Source: JAJPXC01 sp964562375
GTDB taxonomy: Bacteria > Bacteroidota > Bacteroidia > Bacteroidales > Muribaculaceae
Assembly: GCA_964562375.1 (NCBI GenBank)
Contig: CAZLSW010000126.1
Location: 1 to 5,771, forward strand
Direction of reading: 5' to 3'
Length of the DNA: 5,771 nucleotides
Both the position numbers and the translations under genes were made by a program. Below the pieces are notes generated by a model. It had not been told where the DNA came from. It did no database searches and was given only the letters and a program-made list of their open reading frames with translations. Shown here piece by piece: positions 1 to 5,574 of the stretch (positions within the stretch are counted from its first letter, which is position 1; every line of letters begins with the position of its first letter).

Positions 1-31
1 CCCCACATTATCAAATAATTATGCCACTTTT

Positions 32-580
32 TTATCCCGAACTGGGGTAATTTAAAGCAGCACGGATATAGTCCATATAAACGAAGACTGTCTCTTTCTT
101 CATTTTAGTTCCTTTTCTGCGCATGTTTTCCCTAGTCAGAAGTCTTTCCAAAAAACCTAATATATATTCTTTATCGACATCGGCTAATACCGTGCCATTA
201 TCATATTCTTTTATTTCGTTGATTACTCGTTTCACCCATGAATCATCCCCACCGCGTTTTGTTATTGTTTGATGATATATTTCTAACCATTCAACAAATG
301 GCATCTTTGCCTTATGTGACTTGTCTGTGATTCCTGCTATTTTATTTGTAAGATCGTAAATCATTTCGCTCTTTATTGCATTAGCCTGAGCAAGAGTATT
401 TGAATTAGCGATCTTTGTAGAGGCATCTGTTCCCGGTAGCAGATATAATTTTAGAAATTTATAGGTGCGTTGACCTTTAAAATATATATCCAAATACAAT
501 GACCTACGGCCATCACTCAACATTTGCTCACGGAGACGCACGGGTTCTTTTGCCGAAATTTGTTTTTTTGGTCTTCCCAT
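32..580 (-). pseudogene. Truncated tyrosine recombinase, N-terminal half only
   Basis: The 182-residue product resembles the first half of the intact recombinase encoded just upstream. Both share an arm-type DNA-binding region (YLDIY, a YKFLKL-type block, then NxxTLxxANAIK) and a helical core-binding (SAM-like) domain ending in RxALNY. The reading frame stops six residues after ALNY begins, before any catalytic residue (no R, K, HxxR, GH or Tyr motif), so it cannot cut DNA by itself. Skipping one C in the C4 run at 44-47 would continue the protein as PVRDKKVA, then a stop, then LFDNVG. That resembles the linker that normally follows ALNY, so I infer a frameshifted, decaying gene. Only 31 bases lie beyond the stop, so the fate of the catalytic half is unknown. 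The start codon lies 11 A-rich bases after the upstream stop, suggesting co-transcription. A functional short DNA-binding protein is the less likely alternative. Confidence 0.72.
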
Positions 581-591
581 ATTTTTATTTT

Positions 592-1722
592 TTAGTCAAA
601 TAATCTATCAATAAGGTAGACATCGTGTTTTTTCTTTGAGTCCACGATTTTTCCATAGATCTGAGTTGTCTCAACGTCCGAATGACCTAAAAGCTCACTC
701 GTTGTATATAAATCGGATCCTGTTGTCAAAGTCATTGTCGCAAAAGTGTGTCTCCCTACGTGCATCGTTATTTTTTTATTTATTTGAGCTAATTTAGCCC
801 AACGAGCTAAATGTGCCCCAACAATATGTAGATCTGGGATATTGAAGATATTATCATTTAAGCAATCTGGTTTTGAGGGCAAGAACATCTGAGCGGTCTG
901 ACTTAATGGCAAATATAGAACTTTACCGGTTTTCTTTTGAGTCAATTCTAAATGAACTTTACCATTATCATCAATAATGTCTTTCCACTTCAGTTGCCGA
1001 AGATCACTTACTCTCAATCCAGAAAAACAAACAAATAGAAATGGCTTTGTGACATCTTCTCTTTTATATGGAGTAGCAATCAATCTGCCAACTTCGTCTA
1101 TCGTCAAATAATCACGCATCGTTTGTGTCCCCTGTATTGAACTCCAATCGTATGCCATAGCTGGATTCTGACTAATTATTTCTTGTTCTACGGCATAGTT
1201 CAAAGCAGTTCTAATCACCCCCGCATACCTTGAAATCGTCCTCCTTGCCAAAGGCTCTTTCGTTCTTCTGTTTTTTTGCTTACCTAAGAATTCTACAAAG
1301 TTTTCTATAAATTCTCTGTCTACCTCAAAAACCTTTATTTTGGGATTATATTTATTCAAATTTACAACTGCTGCATGAACGGAGTCAACGATACTATCTC
1401 GACCCTGTTTTACTCGATTACTAGCGTATTCATTCAGCAAATCGATCAATGTCATCTTTGCTTTCTCATTCAACGCTAACAGCGGTTTTTTATTGGCAAG
1501 ATCTATAATTCGTTGTGCTTTTATTGCATTAGCGGCCTTTAGTGTATGTTCGTTCATAGCTCTTGCTTCAGGAGACACCTCAGGGACAAGAGCTAATTTG
1601 AGGAACTCATAACTTCGCTTTCCATTAGTATATATATCCAGGTAAATTGACTTACCGCCACTTTTTAATTCTTTGAAACGGATACGTACAGGTACCGATT
1701 CGGTCTTCTTTGTTCTTGCCAT
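592..1722 (-). CDS. Tyrosine recombinase / phage-type integrase
   Basis: This 376-residue protein has the normal length and domain order of a Bacteroidota tyrosine recombinase. Residues 1 to about 90 form an arm-type DNA-binding region and about 91-200 a SAM-like core-binding domain (RRTISRYAGVIRTALNYA at 160-177). The catalytic domain covers about 205-376. All expected active-site residues are visible: Arg237 in SGLRVSD, Lys264 in QKKTGK as the likely beta-hairpin lysine, His321 and Arg324 in HVGRHTFAT, His347 in LLGHS, and nucleophile Tyr356 in QIYGK. It should cut and rejoin DNA through a 3'-phosphotyrosine intermediate, as an element integrase or a DNA invertase; its target site cannot be read from the window. 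It leads a two-gene minus-strand unit with the truncated paralogue. The start is supported by MARTKKT, which parallels MGRPKKQ of the paralogue, and by a -7 promoter box 26 bases upstream. The gene is AT-richer than the operon to the right, consistent with a separate origin. Confidence 0.93.
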   Translation of the reverse strand: MARTKKTESVPVRIRFKELKSGGKSIYLDIYTNGKRSYEFLKLALVPEVSPEARAMNEHTLKAANAIKAQRIIDLANKKPLLALNEKAKMTLIDLLNEYASNRVKQGRDSIVDSVHAAVVNLNKYNPKIKVFEVDREFIENFVEFLGKQKNRRTKEPLARRTISRYAGVIRTALNYAVEQEIISQNPAMAYDWSSIQGTQTMRDYLTIDEVGRLIATPYKREDVTKPFLFVCFSGLRVSDLRQLKWKDIIDDNGKVHLELTQKKTGKVLYLPLSQTAQMFLPSKPDCLNDNIFNIPDLHIVGAHLARWAKLAQINKKITMHVGRHTFATMTLTTGSDLYTTSELLGHSDVETTQIYGKIVDSKKKHDVYLIDRLFD

Positions 1723-1920
1723 AGAGGAGAGGTTTAAAGATCACACTGCAAAGATAATAAAAAATCCCCATATTGACTAACATTTGAGTAACATAAATTC
1801 GCCGATATTCTTAATTCAGGAGATATGGTGCTAATTCACCCCGTAGGCTATTTAGCCATATAAGGCTATATATCAGCATTATATTTTTCATTAGTTATCA
1901 TTTGCCGTCAAACAACTGCC
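1723..1920. other. AT-rich spacer with short dyads, possible recombination site
   Basis: I see no coding sequence here. It holds the integrase promoter and a cluster of small dyads. GGCTA/TAGCC at 1846-1857 is a perfect 5-bp inverted repeat with a 2-base loop, and GGCTAT recurs at 1864-1869 inside a near-palindromic ATATA-AGGC-TATAT stretch. The spacer ends where GC-rich integrase-fragment DNA begins, near 1920. An attachment or core site for the adjacent recombinase could lie here, but no second copy is visible to confirm it. Confidence 0.35.
1749..1756 (-). promoter_or_regulatory. Bacteroidota -7 box before the integrase
   Basis: Read on the minus strand this is TATCTTTG, an exact match to the Bacteroidota -7 consensus TAnnTTTG, 26 bases upstream of the ATG at 1722. 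The -33 element is weak: a GTTAG sequence lies 20 bases further upstream where TTTG would be expected. It probably drives the integrase and its truncated paralogue. Confidence 0.5.
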
Positions 1921-2121
1921 TGTATCCACAGTTTCCGCCACACCTATGCCACTCTGCAAATCGAAGGAGGCACCGACATCTACACCGTCTCCCGGATGCT
2001 CGGCCACACCAACGTGCGCACCACCGCCATCTACGCCAAGCTCACCGACCCCAAGAAACGCCAAGCCACCCAAGCCATCCGCCTCAACCTCCCCGATAAA
2101 TTTACGGATGAAAAAGCATGA
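1921..2121 (+). pseudogene. Tyrosine recombinase C-terminal remnant
   Basis: Translating from 1921 gives 66 residues that are unmistakably the end of a tyrosine recombinase. They contain box II IHSFRHTYAT with the HxxR pair, then GTDIYTVSRMLGHTNVRTTAIYAKL with the GH histidine and catalytic tyrosine, then a charged tail and a TGA. There is no ATG between the in-frame stop at 1861 and this block. The first Arg, the Lys and both DNA-binding domains are absent, so this is a broken gene rather than a small protein. Upstream of about 1921 the frame continues with sequence unlike an integrase, which marks an abrupt junction. The fragment is much GC-richer than the DNA to its left and resembles the operon to its right, so it probably is the old integrase of that right-hand element. 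It is not the missing half of the gene at 32-580: orientation and composition differ, and the segment between their ends is absent. Confidence 0.85.
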
Positions 2122-2127
2122 TTCTTG

Positions 2128-2162
2128 AAAAAAATGTCGGGGAATGGCGAGAACGCCCGACA
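2128..2162 (-). terminator. Intrinsic terminator, leftward
   Basis: TGTCGGG and CCCGACA (2156-2162 and 2135-2141) form a perfect 7-bp GC-rich stem with a 14-base loop. On the minus strand it is followed directly by seven T residues (2134-2128). A small GGCG-AGAA-CGCC hairpin inside can compete with the top of the stem. On the plus strand no clear U run follows, so it works best leftward, though it could also slow transcription of the integrase remnant. Confidence 0.65.
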
Positions 2163-2246
2163 GCATGTTTACCGGCTTAGATTGGCCTAAGCAGAAAGTG
2201 GGTGGTTGCTCGCCTCCAATCCCACTCGGAACATCCGTTGCCACAA
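2128..2246 (-). ncRNA. Candidate structured small RNA, about 118 nt
   Basis: Read leftward, this stretch has the layout of an independent small RNA gene. A good Bacteroidota promoter (2252-2282) lies just before it, three hairpins fill it, and an intrinsic terminator closes it. Hairpin 1 pairs 2221-2226 with 2197-2202 (AGTGGG/CCCACT) around an 18-base loop containing GGAGG. Hairpin 2 pairs 2187-2192 with 2175-2180 (GCTTAG/CTAAGC) around a 6-base loop. Hairpin 3 is the terminator stem. The 5' end is estimated from the -7 box, so it could be several bases off. I do not recognise a known family. The RNA converges on the integrase remnant, and its terminator lies just past that gene's stop. A GTG-started reading frame on this strand runs through the terminator and looks accidental. 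The alternative is a DNA-level role, such as a folded recombination site. Confidence 0.5.
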
Positions 2247-2251
2247 AAATA

Positions 2252-2282
2252 CAAAATTAGATTTAATCCTCTTGAATTTCAA
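2252..2282 (-). promoter_or_regulatory. Bacteroidota-type promoter for the candidate small RNA
   Basis: On the minus strand there is TTG (2282-2280), a 20-base spacer, then TAATTTTG (2259-2252). This fits the Bacteroidota -33/-7 pattern in both sequence and spacing. A second TAnnTTTG match, TATTTTTG, sits immediately downstream at 2251-2244 but lacks a -33 partner at the right distance. Transcription would run leftward from about 2242-2246. Confidence 0.55.
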
Positions 2283-2407
2283 TGTGGATTATAGCTTTGA
2301 TTAAGGAAACTGGCATCCATGGGATTCCTCTTTTACAACTTATCCAAAAAGGATTGTTATCAGATGCAGCTGTGCAATAAAATCCAACCAGTCACTATTG
2401 AATCCTT

Positions 2408-2451
2408 TATGAAGCTCTTATGATAAGTCTATGATTCGTCTATGGAAGCCG
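2408..2451 (+). repeat. Four phased 11-bp TATG repeats, iteron-like
   Basis: TATG begins at 2408, 2419, 2430 and 2441, exactly 11 bases apart. The units are TATGAAGCTCT, TATGATAAGTC, TATGATTCGTC and TATGGAAGCCG. The last two are also both preceded by GTC, making GTCTATG twice. A degenerate fifth unit may lie at 2397-2407. Spacing near one helical turn puts the motif on the same face of the DNA, as in iterons or arrays of protein-binding sites. Confidence 0.5.
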
Positions 2452-2471
2452 TCATAAGGCTTTCAGCATAG
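2440..2471. repeat. Imperfect hairpin at the end of the repeat array
   Basis: CTATG (2440-2444) pairs with CATAG (2467-2471), and AAGCC (2446-2450) pairs with GGCTT (2458-2462). A 7-base loop closes it, and an internal bulge of one base against four separates the two stems. It includes the last TATG repeat unit, so the same motif appears in both orientations here. Confidence 0.4.
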
Positions 2472-2497
2472 CGAAAACTTCATTTTATAATCAATTG

Positions 2498-2525
2498 AGT
2501 GCCAAGGACATAAAACCTTGGCACT
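2498..2525. repeat. Perfect 10-bp hairpin
   Basis: AGTGCCAAGG (2498-2507) and CCTTGGCACT (2516-2525) are perfect complements around the 8-base loop ACATAAAA. The downstream plus-strand sequence AACTATTTTCT has only a weak T tract, so it is a poor terminator in that direction. It could insulate the operon promoter that follows, bind a regulator, or belong to an origin or transfer site. Confidence 0.55.
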
Positions 2526-2563
2526 AACTATTTTCTATGAGCGTTATATGGGTGTTGTATGAT

Positions 2564-2596
2564 TTTGTAGGCATATAAAACCAAATTAGACTTTTG
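2564..2596 (+). promoter_or_regulatory. Candidate promoter of the HTH-ATPase-primase operon
   Basis: TTTG (2564-2567), a 21-base spacer, then GACTTTTG (2589-2596) fits the Bacteroidota -33/-7 pattern with one mismatch in the -7 box (G for T). Transcription would start near 2600-2604, leaving a leader of about 60 bases before the ATG at 2666. Confidence 0.4.
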
Positions 2597-2646
2597 TGTT
2601 GCCTTCTGTGAAAGGAAGGTGACCGAAGCGATATTGCGACGGCCAA

Positions 2647-2675
2647 TTTCAAACGACAAATTACCATGTTTGAAA
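2647..2675. promoter_or_regulatory. Inverted repeat over the HTH start codon
   Basis: TTTCAAAC (2647-2654) and GTTTGAAA (2668-2675) form a perfect 8-bp inverted repeat with a 13-base spacer. The ATG at 2666-2668 sits at the right edge of the spacer with its G inside the arm. It could be an operator for the encoded DNA-binding protein or an RNA hairpin that limits translation. Confidence 0.4.
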
Positions 2676-3025
2676 CTCCCGTTACCTACGACACGTTGCC
2701 CCAGGCCGTGACGTACCTTATCCAAGAAATGGAGCGCCTTCACAAGCGAATTGACCAAATCACCGCGCCCGCTCCAGAAAAAGAAGACAGATGGATGACG
2801 CTCGCCGAGTTGTGCGACTACCTGCCGCAGCATCCATCTCAACAAACCGTTTACGGTTGGACTTCAACCAACCAAATTCCATTCCACAAGCGCGGCAAGA
2901 ATGTGCTGTTCCTGGTTTCCGAAATCGACAAGTGGCTCCTCGACGGCGCAGTCAAGAGCCATGGCCAACTCGCAGAGGAAGCCCTCGCCTTCATCGCCAA
3001 CAAAAAGAAAGGAGCGCGCGCATGA
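2666..3025 (+). CDS. Small helix-turn-helix DNA-binding protein, excisionase-like
   Basis: This 119-residue protein begins with a short region likely to form a coiled coil (about 12-33, with MERLHKRIDQI). A winged helix-turn-helix of the excisionase/MerR-like class follows at about 43-93. Its signature is MTLAELCDYL, a recognition-helix stretch around TVYGW, IPFHKRGKNVLF, and EIDKWL at the end of the wing. The tail is short and ends in KKKGARA. Proteins of this type in Bacteroidales mobile elements act as recombination directionality factors or as regulators of excision and replication genes; which role applies here cannot be told. It opens the operon, behind a candidate promoter and an inverted repeat that could be its own operator. 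Its TGA overlaps the next start codon in ATGA, so the two genes are translationally coupled. Confidence 0.85.
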   Translation: MFETPVTYDTLPQAVTYLIQEMERLHKRIDQITAPAPEKEDRWMTLAELCDYLPQHPSQQTVYGWTSTNQIPFHKRGKNVLFLVSEIDKWLLDGAVKSHGQLAEEALAFIANKKKGARA

Positions 3026-4413
3026 TAGCTGAGATGGCTATGAATGGGTTGCGGCGCGACGCGGCGCAGCTCGAGGGGTTCCCTCTCGAGGTGTTCCCGC
3101 AAAAGGTGCAGTCAATCGTTCTCGACTGGCTCGCGCAAGATGATTATCGGCCTGAGTTCGCGGCGTCGGCGATGTTGTCGGCGGCATCGACGGCCATCGG
3201 CAACACCTACCACATCCATGTGCGTGGCGGGTGGATCAACAATCCTTCGCTGTTTGTGCTGTTGGTGGGACCACCGAGCCTCGGCAAAACTCCTCCATTG
3301 CAAGCGGCGTTCGCTCCAATCCAACGTCTTGACATCGAGAGCATCGCCCGATACTGCAAGGCCAAGGACGACAACGTTGAGCCTAAGCCAAAACTCGCTC
3401 AGGTGATTCTCGACGACTTCACGCCCGAGACGATGATCAAGGTTCACAGCGACAACCCAAAAGGCGTTGTGGTCAAGGTTGACGAGTTTATGGGCATGAT
3501 CAACACGGTAAACCGCTACAACTCGAGCAATCTTATCGAATTGTTGCTCAGCGCATTTAGCGGTTCGCCATTGAAGAAGGTACGGGTGAGCGACGACAAA
3601 CCTTGTTATGTGACCAAACCATGCGTCAACCTTATCGGCACGATTCAGACGAGCCGTGTGCCCGAACTTTTAGGCAAGGGGTTAGACAACAACGGCTTCT
3701 TGGCGCGCGTGTTGTTCGTCTACCCCAAGAATCGCCGAGTGGCCTTGTGGTCGCTCGATGAGGTGGCACGACCCGAGACATCCTCAGCCGCGGAGCGATG
3801 GGAAACAATCGTGAGGAAACTTTTGGAGGAGGGCTACGACCAAGACTCCACACCCACCGTGTTGAGATTCTCCACCGAGGCTCGTCACCGCTTCTACACC
3901 TGGCATAACGATTTGGTTACCAAGCTTAACGAGAATCCCGACAAGGAGGACTATCGTATGCCAAAGCGGTTCCAAATCACCGCCCACCTGGCGTTGACGA
4001 TGCAGCTGCTTCGTTGGGCTTGCGCGGAATCCCACAAGGAGCACATCGACCTGCAATCGGTCGAGGCGGCCATCGCCCTCAACGAGTATTATGAAGACTG
4101 CTACTCACGACTAATGGACGACCTTGGGATCAACACGGACGTACCCCTATCGAGAGACGAAAGGCTACTCAGCGAGCTGCCCAAGGAGTTCACCACGGCT
4201 CAAGCTATCGAGGTGGGCAAGAGGTTGTTCAAACTTCAAGAAGACACAGTGAAGAAACTAGTTCGCCGTCTCTTCGATGATGGTCGCTTGACCTCGCCGA
4301 AAAAGGGGCATTACATACAATCCCATTCATCCTCTTCCTCCTCTTTATCCCCTTCTTCCCCTTCCGAGAAACGAAATGACGATGGACAAGTAACCGTGGG
4401 AAGTCATGAGTGA
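3022..4413 (+). CDS. DUF3987-type P-loop ATPase (helicase/primase-associated)
   Basis: I place the start at the ATG in the ATGA overlap at 3022, giving 463 residues. The open frame extends upstream to 2791, but that part only shadows the HTH gene. An AAAGGAG stretch ends 7 bases before this ATG, unusual for Bacteroidota. The protein shows Walker A GPPSLGKT (83-90), Walker B VVVKVDEF with Asp154 and Glu155, a sensor-like GTIQ (206-209), and DNNGFLARVLFVYP (222-235) with a possible arginine finger at 229. These match the DUF3987 family of RecA-fold ATPases. A winged-helix-like region (about 378-432) and a Ser/Pro-rich tail with SSSSSSLSPSSPS (about 434-448) follow. In related elements such proteins sit beside primases and are thought to act as helicase or initiator ATPases for element replication or excision. 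Its last eight bases overlap the primase gene, so equal expression is likely. Confidence 0.85.
   Translation: MIAEMAMNGLRRDAAQLEGFPLEVFPQKVQSIVLDWLAQDDYRPEFAASAMLSAASTAIGNTYHIHVRGGWINNPSLFVLLVGPPSLGKTPPLQAAFAPIQRLDIESIARYCKAKDDNVEPKPKLAQVILDDFTPETMIKVHSDNPKGVVVKVDEFMGMINTVNRYNSSNLIELLLSAFSGSPLKKVRVSDDKPCYVTKPCVNLIGTIQTSRVPELLGKGLDNNGFLARVLFVYPKNRRVALWSLDEVARPETSSAAERWETIVRKLLEEGYDQDSTPTVLRFSTEARHRFYTWHNDLVTKLNENPDKEDYRMPKRFQITAHLALTMQLLRWACAESHKEHIDLQSVEAAIALNEYYEDCYSRLMDDLGINTDVPLSRDERLLSELPKEFTTAQAIEVGKRLFKLQEDTVKKLVRRLFDDGRLTSPKKGHYIQSHSSSSSSLSPSSPSEKRNDDGQVTVGSHE
4330..4365 (+). repeat. Polypyrimidine tract in the end of the ATPase gene
   Basis: Thirty-five of 36 bases are C or T on the plus strand; the one A is at 4347. 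It encodes the serine-rich tail of the ATPase and lies about 40 bases before the primase start codon. A similar tract precedes the last gene of the window. Confidence 0.6.
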
Positions 4414-5479
4414 TTACCGATTCCACCTTCAGAAGTATCGTCCGGGCAGCAAGATTGCTTGTCCCAGATGTGGTCGTCACCGGTGCTTTACGCGCTATGT
4501 CGACGAAGATGGCTTGGTAGAGTTTCCGAGTCATGTAGGGCGATGTGACCACCAAAACTCTTGCGGATATCATTTCTCGCCCCGTGAATACTTCGCCCAG
4601 ACTCCTGTGGAGAAGACTAAAGGCGAGGCACCGGTCATTAAGCCAGTTGCCACTCCCAAGGCCACTTTGCCGACGGTGATGGAAACCACATTGATGGAGA
4701 GGTCGTTGACCGCATATCACCTTAACCCGCTGTTCAGATTCTTCTGCACGGTGATGGGCAAGGATGAGGCCAAACGGATGTTTCTATTATACAATGTGGG
4801 AACATCGAAAGCTTGGGGTGGTTCGACTGTGTTTTGGCAGGTTGACCTTAAAGGTCGTGTTCGTGCGGGCAAAGTGATGGGTTATGACCCCACGACCGGG
4901 CATCGCGTCAAGGAGCCGCAGCCGAAGGTGGCGTGGGTGCATTCGCTGCTGAAAATCCCTCTCAACTTGAAGCAGTGTCTCTTTGGCGAGCATCTTCTGC
5001 GGGATTCCGGCGCACAACAAGTGGTCATCGTCGAGAGCGAGAAGTCGGCGTTGATTGGAGCATGGAAGATGCCCGAATATGTGTGGCTCGCCACCGGGGG
5101 TATCCACATGTTGAAACCCAGCGAGGCGTTGCGCGGGCGTGACGTTATCCTCATCCCCGACCTCGGAGCCGAGGAGACATGGCGAGCGAAGATGCCAGCA
5201 TTCAAGTCAGTCTGCCGCTCGGTAACACGTTCCAATCATCTCACCTCGATAGCCACCGACGAACAACGACAACGAGGTCTCGACATCGCCGACTTCATCC
5301 TTATGACACCCACTGTAGAGATGGTCGTCGAGCAAATGAAGCAGTTGCATCCCGAGCTCGACGATTTCATCCGCTCTATGCAGCTTACCGCATTATCCAC
5401 CGAAGAGGGCGTGCCCGACTGGGCGCAGAAACGTCTTGTACTGAAAAAAGAATCAGAGACCAATCAACAAATCTATTAA
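4406..5479 (+). CDS. Zinc-finger Toprim protein, DUF6371 primase-like
   Basis: The 357-residue product starts with YRFHLQKY and a likely zinc-binding domain: CPRC at 19-22 and C47 and C53 in GRCDHQNSCGYHFSPREYF. This resembles the zinc finger of DnaG-type primases. A DUF6371-like region follows, from about LNPLFRFF (106-113) through WQVDLKGRVRAGKVMGYD (144-161). A Toprim-like core then covers about 205-260, with Glu210 in VVIVESEKSA and Asp252 in VILIPDLGAEETW. The second Asp of a standard DxD is not present, so either catalysis uses a variant motif or the protein acts as a primase accessory factor. It probably primes replication of the element alongside the ATPase. The start overlaps the ATPase stop by 8 bases. 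An alternative later start would remove the conserved N-terminal motif, so I keep 4406. No terminator is seen after the TAA. Confidence 0.85.
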   Translation: MSDYRFHLQKYRPGSKIACPRCGRHRCFTRYVDEDGLVEFPSHVGRCDHQNSCGYHFSPREYFAQTPVEKTKGEAPVIKPVATPKATLPTVMETTLMERSLTAYHLNPLFRFFCTVMGKDEAKRMFLLYNVGTSKAWGGSTVFWQVDLKGRVRAGKVMGYDPTTGHRVKEPQPKVAWVHSLLKIPLNLKQCLFGEHLLRDSGAQQVVIVESEKSALIGAWKMPEYVWLATGGIHMLKPSEALRGRDVILIPDLGAEETWRAKMPAFKSVCRSVTRSNHLTSIATDEQRQRGLDIADFILMTPTVEMVVEQMKQLHPELDDFIRSMQLTALSTEEGVPDWAQKRLVLKKESETNQQIY

Positions 5480-5530
5480 CCCGAGGATTGGGGCGAAAAG
5501 GAACAAGAAATTTGAGTCCCGGTTACACAA

Positions 5531-5560
5531 CTCTTTCATCCTTTCTCCCTTTCCTCCTTT
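5531..5560 (+). repeat. Polypyrimidine tract before the last reading frame
   Basis: Twenty-nine of 30 bases are C or T; the exception is A5538. It ends 14 bases before the ATG at 5575. Like the tract at 4330-4365 it contains TTCATCC near its left end and TCCTC near its right end, so the two may be related. On the other strand it is a polypurine run. Confidence 0.55.
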
Positions 5561-5574
5561 AACAATCCAAAATC

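Larger units (their letters stand above)
2283..2665. other. Non-coding control region upstream of the right-hand operon
   Basis: No credible gene is seen here. The region is AT-rich and unusually full of short symmetries, listed separately: a phased 11-bp repeat array (2408-2451), an imperfect hairpin (2440-2471), a perfect 10-bp hairpin (2498-2525), a candidate promoter (2564-2596) and an inverted repeat over the next start codon. Smaller dyads include ATCC-ATG-GGAT near 2317-2327. An AT-rich stretch (2481-2497) separates the imperfect and perfect hairpins. The combination suggests a replication origin or an array of recombination or regulatory protein sites. Confidence 0.45.

Noticed and set aside
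32..2121. The idea that the truncated integrase and the C-terminal remnant are two halves of one gene split by inversion.
   Set aside because: They differ in base composition, and the catalytic segment that should lie between their ends is missing from both.
1891..2244. A 117-codon minus-strand frame starting with GTG next to the 2244-2251 promoter box.
   Set aside because: It runs antisense through the integrase remnant and across a strong leftward terminator, and its composition shows no recognisable domain.
2130..2250. A tRNA gene or tRNA-end attachment site, suggested by the hairpins and an AATCCCACT stretch.
   Set aside because: No acceptor stem, anticodon arm or T-loop consensus can be assembled.
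2528..2845. A 105-codon minus-strand frame.
   Set aside because: It overlaps the promoter region and the well-supported HTH gene and shows no family features.
2791..3021. N-terminal extension of the ATPase frame by 77 codons.
   Set aside because: It lies entirely inside the HTH gene in another frame, and its arginine-rich translation looks like a shadow. The ATG in the ATGA overlap at 3022 precedes the conserved region.
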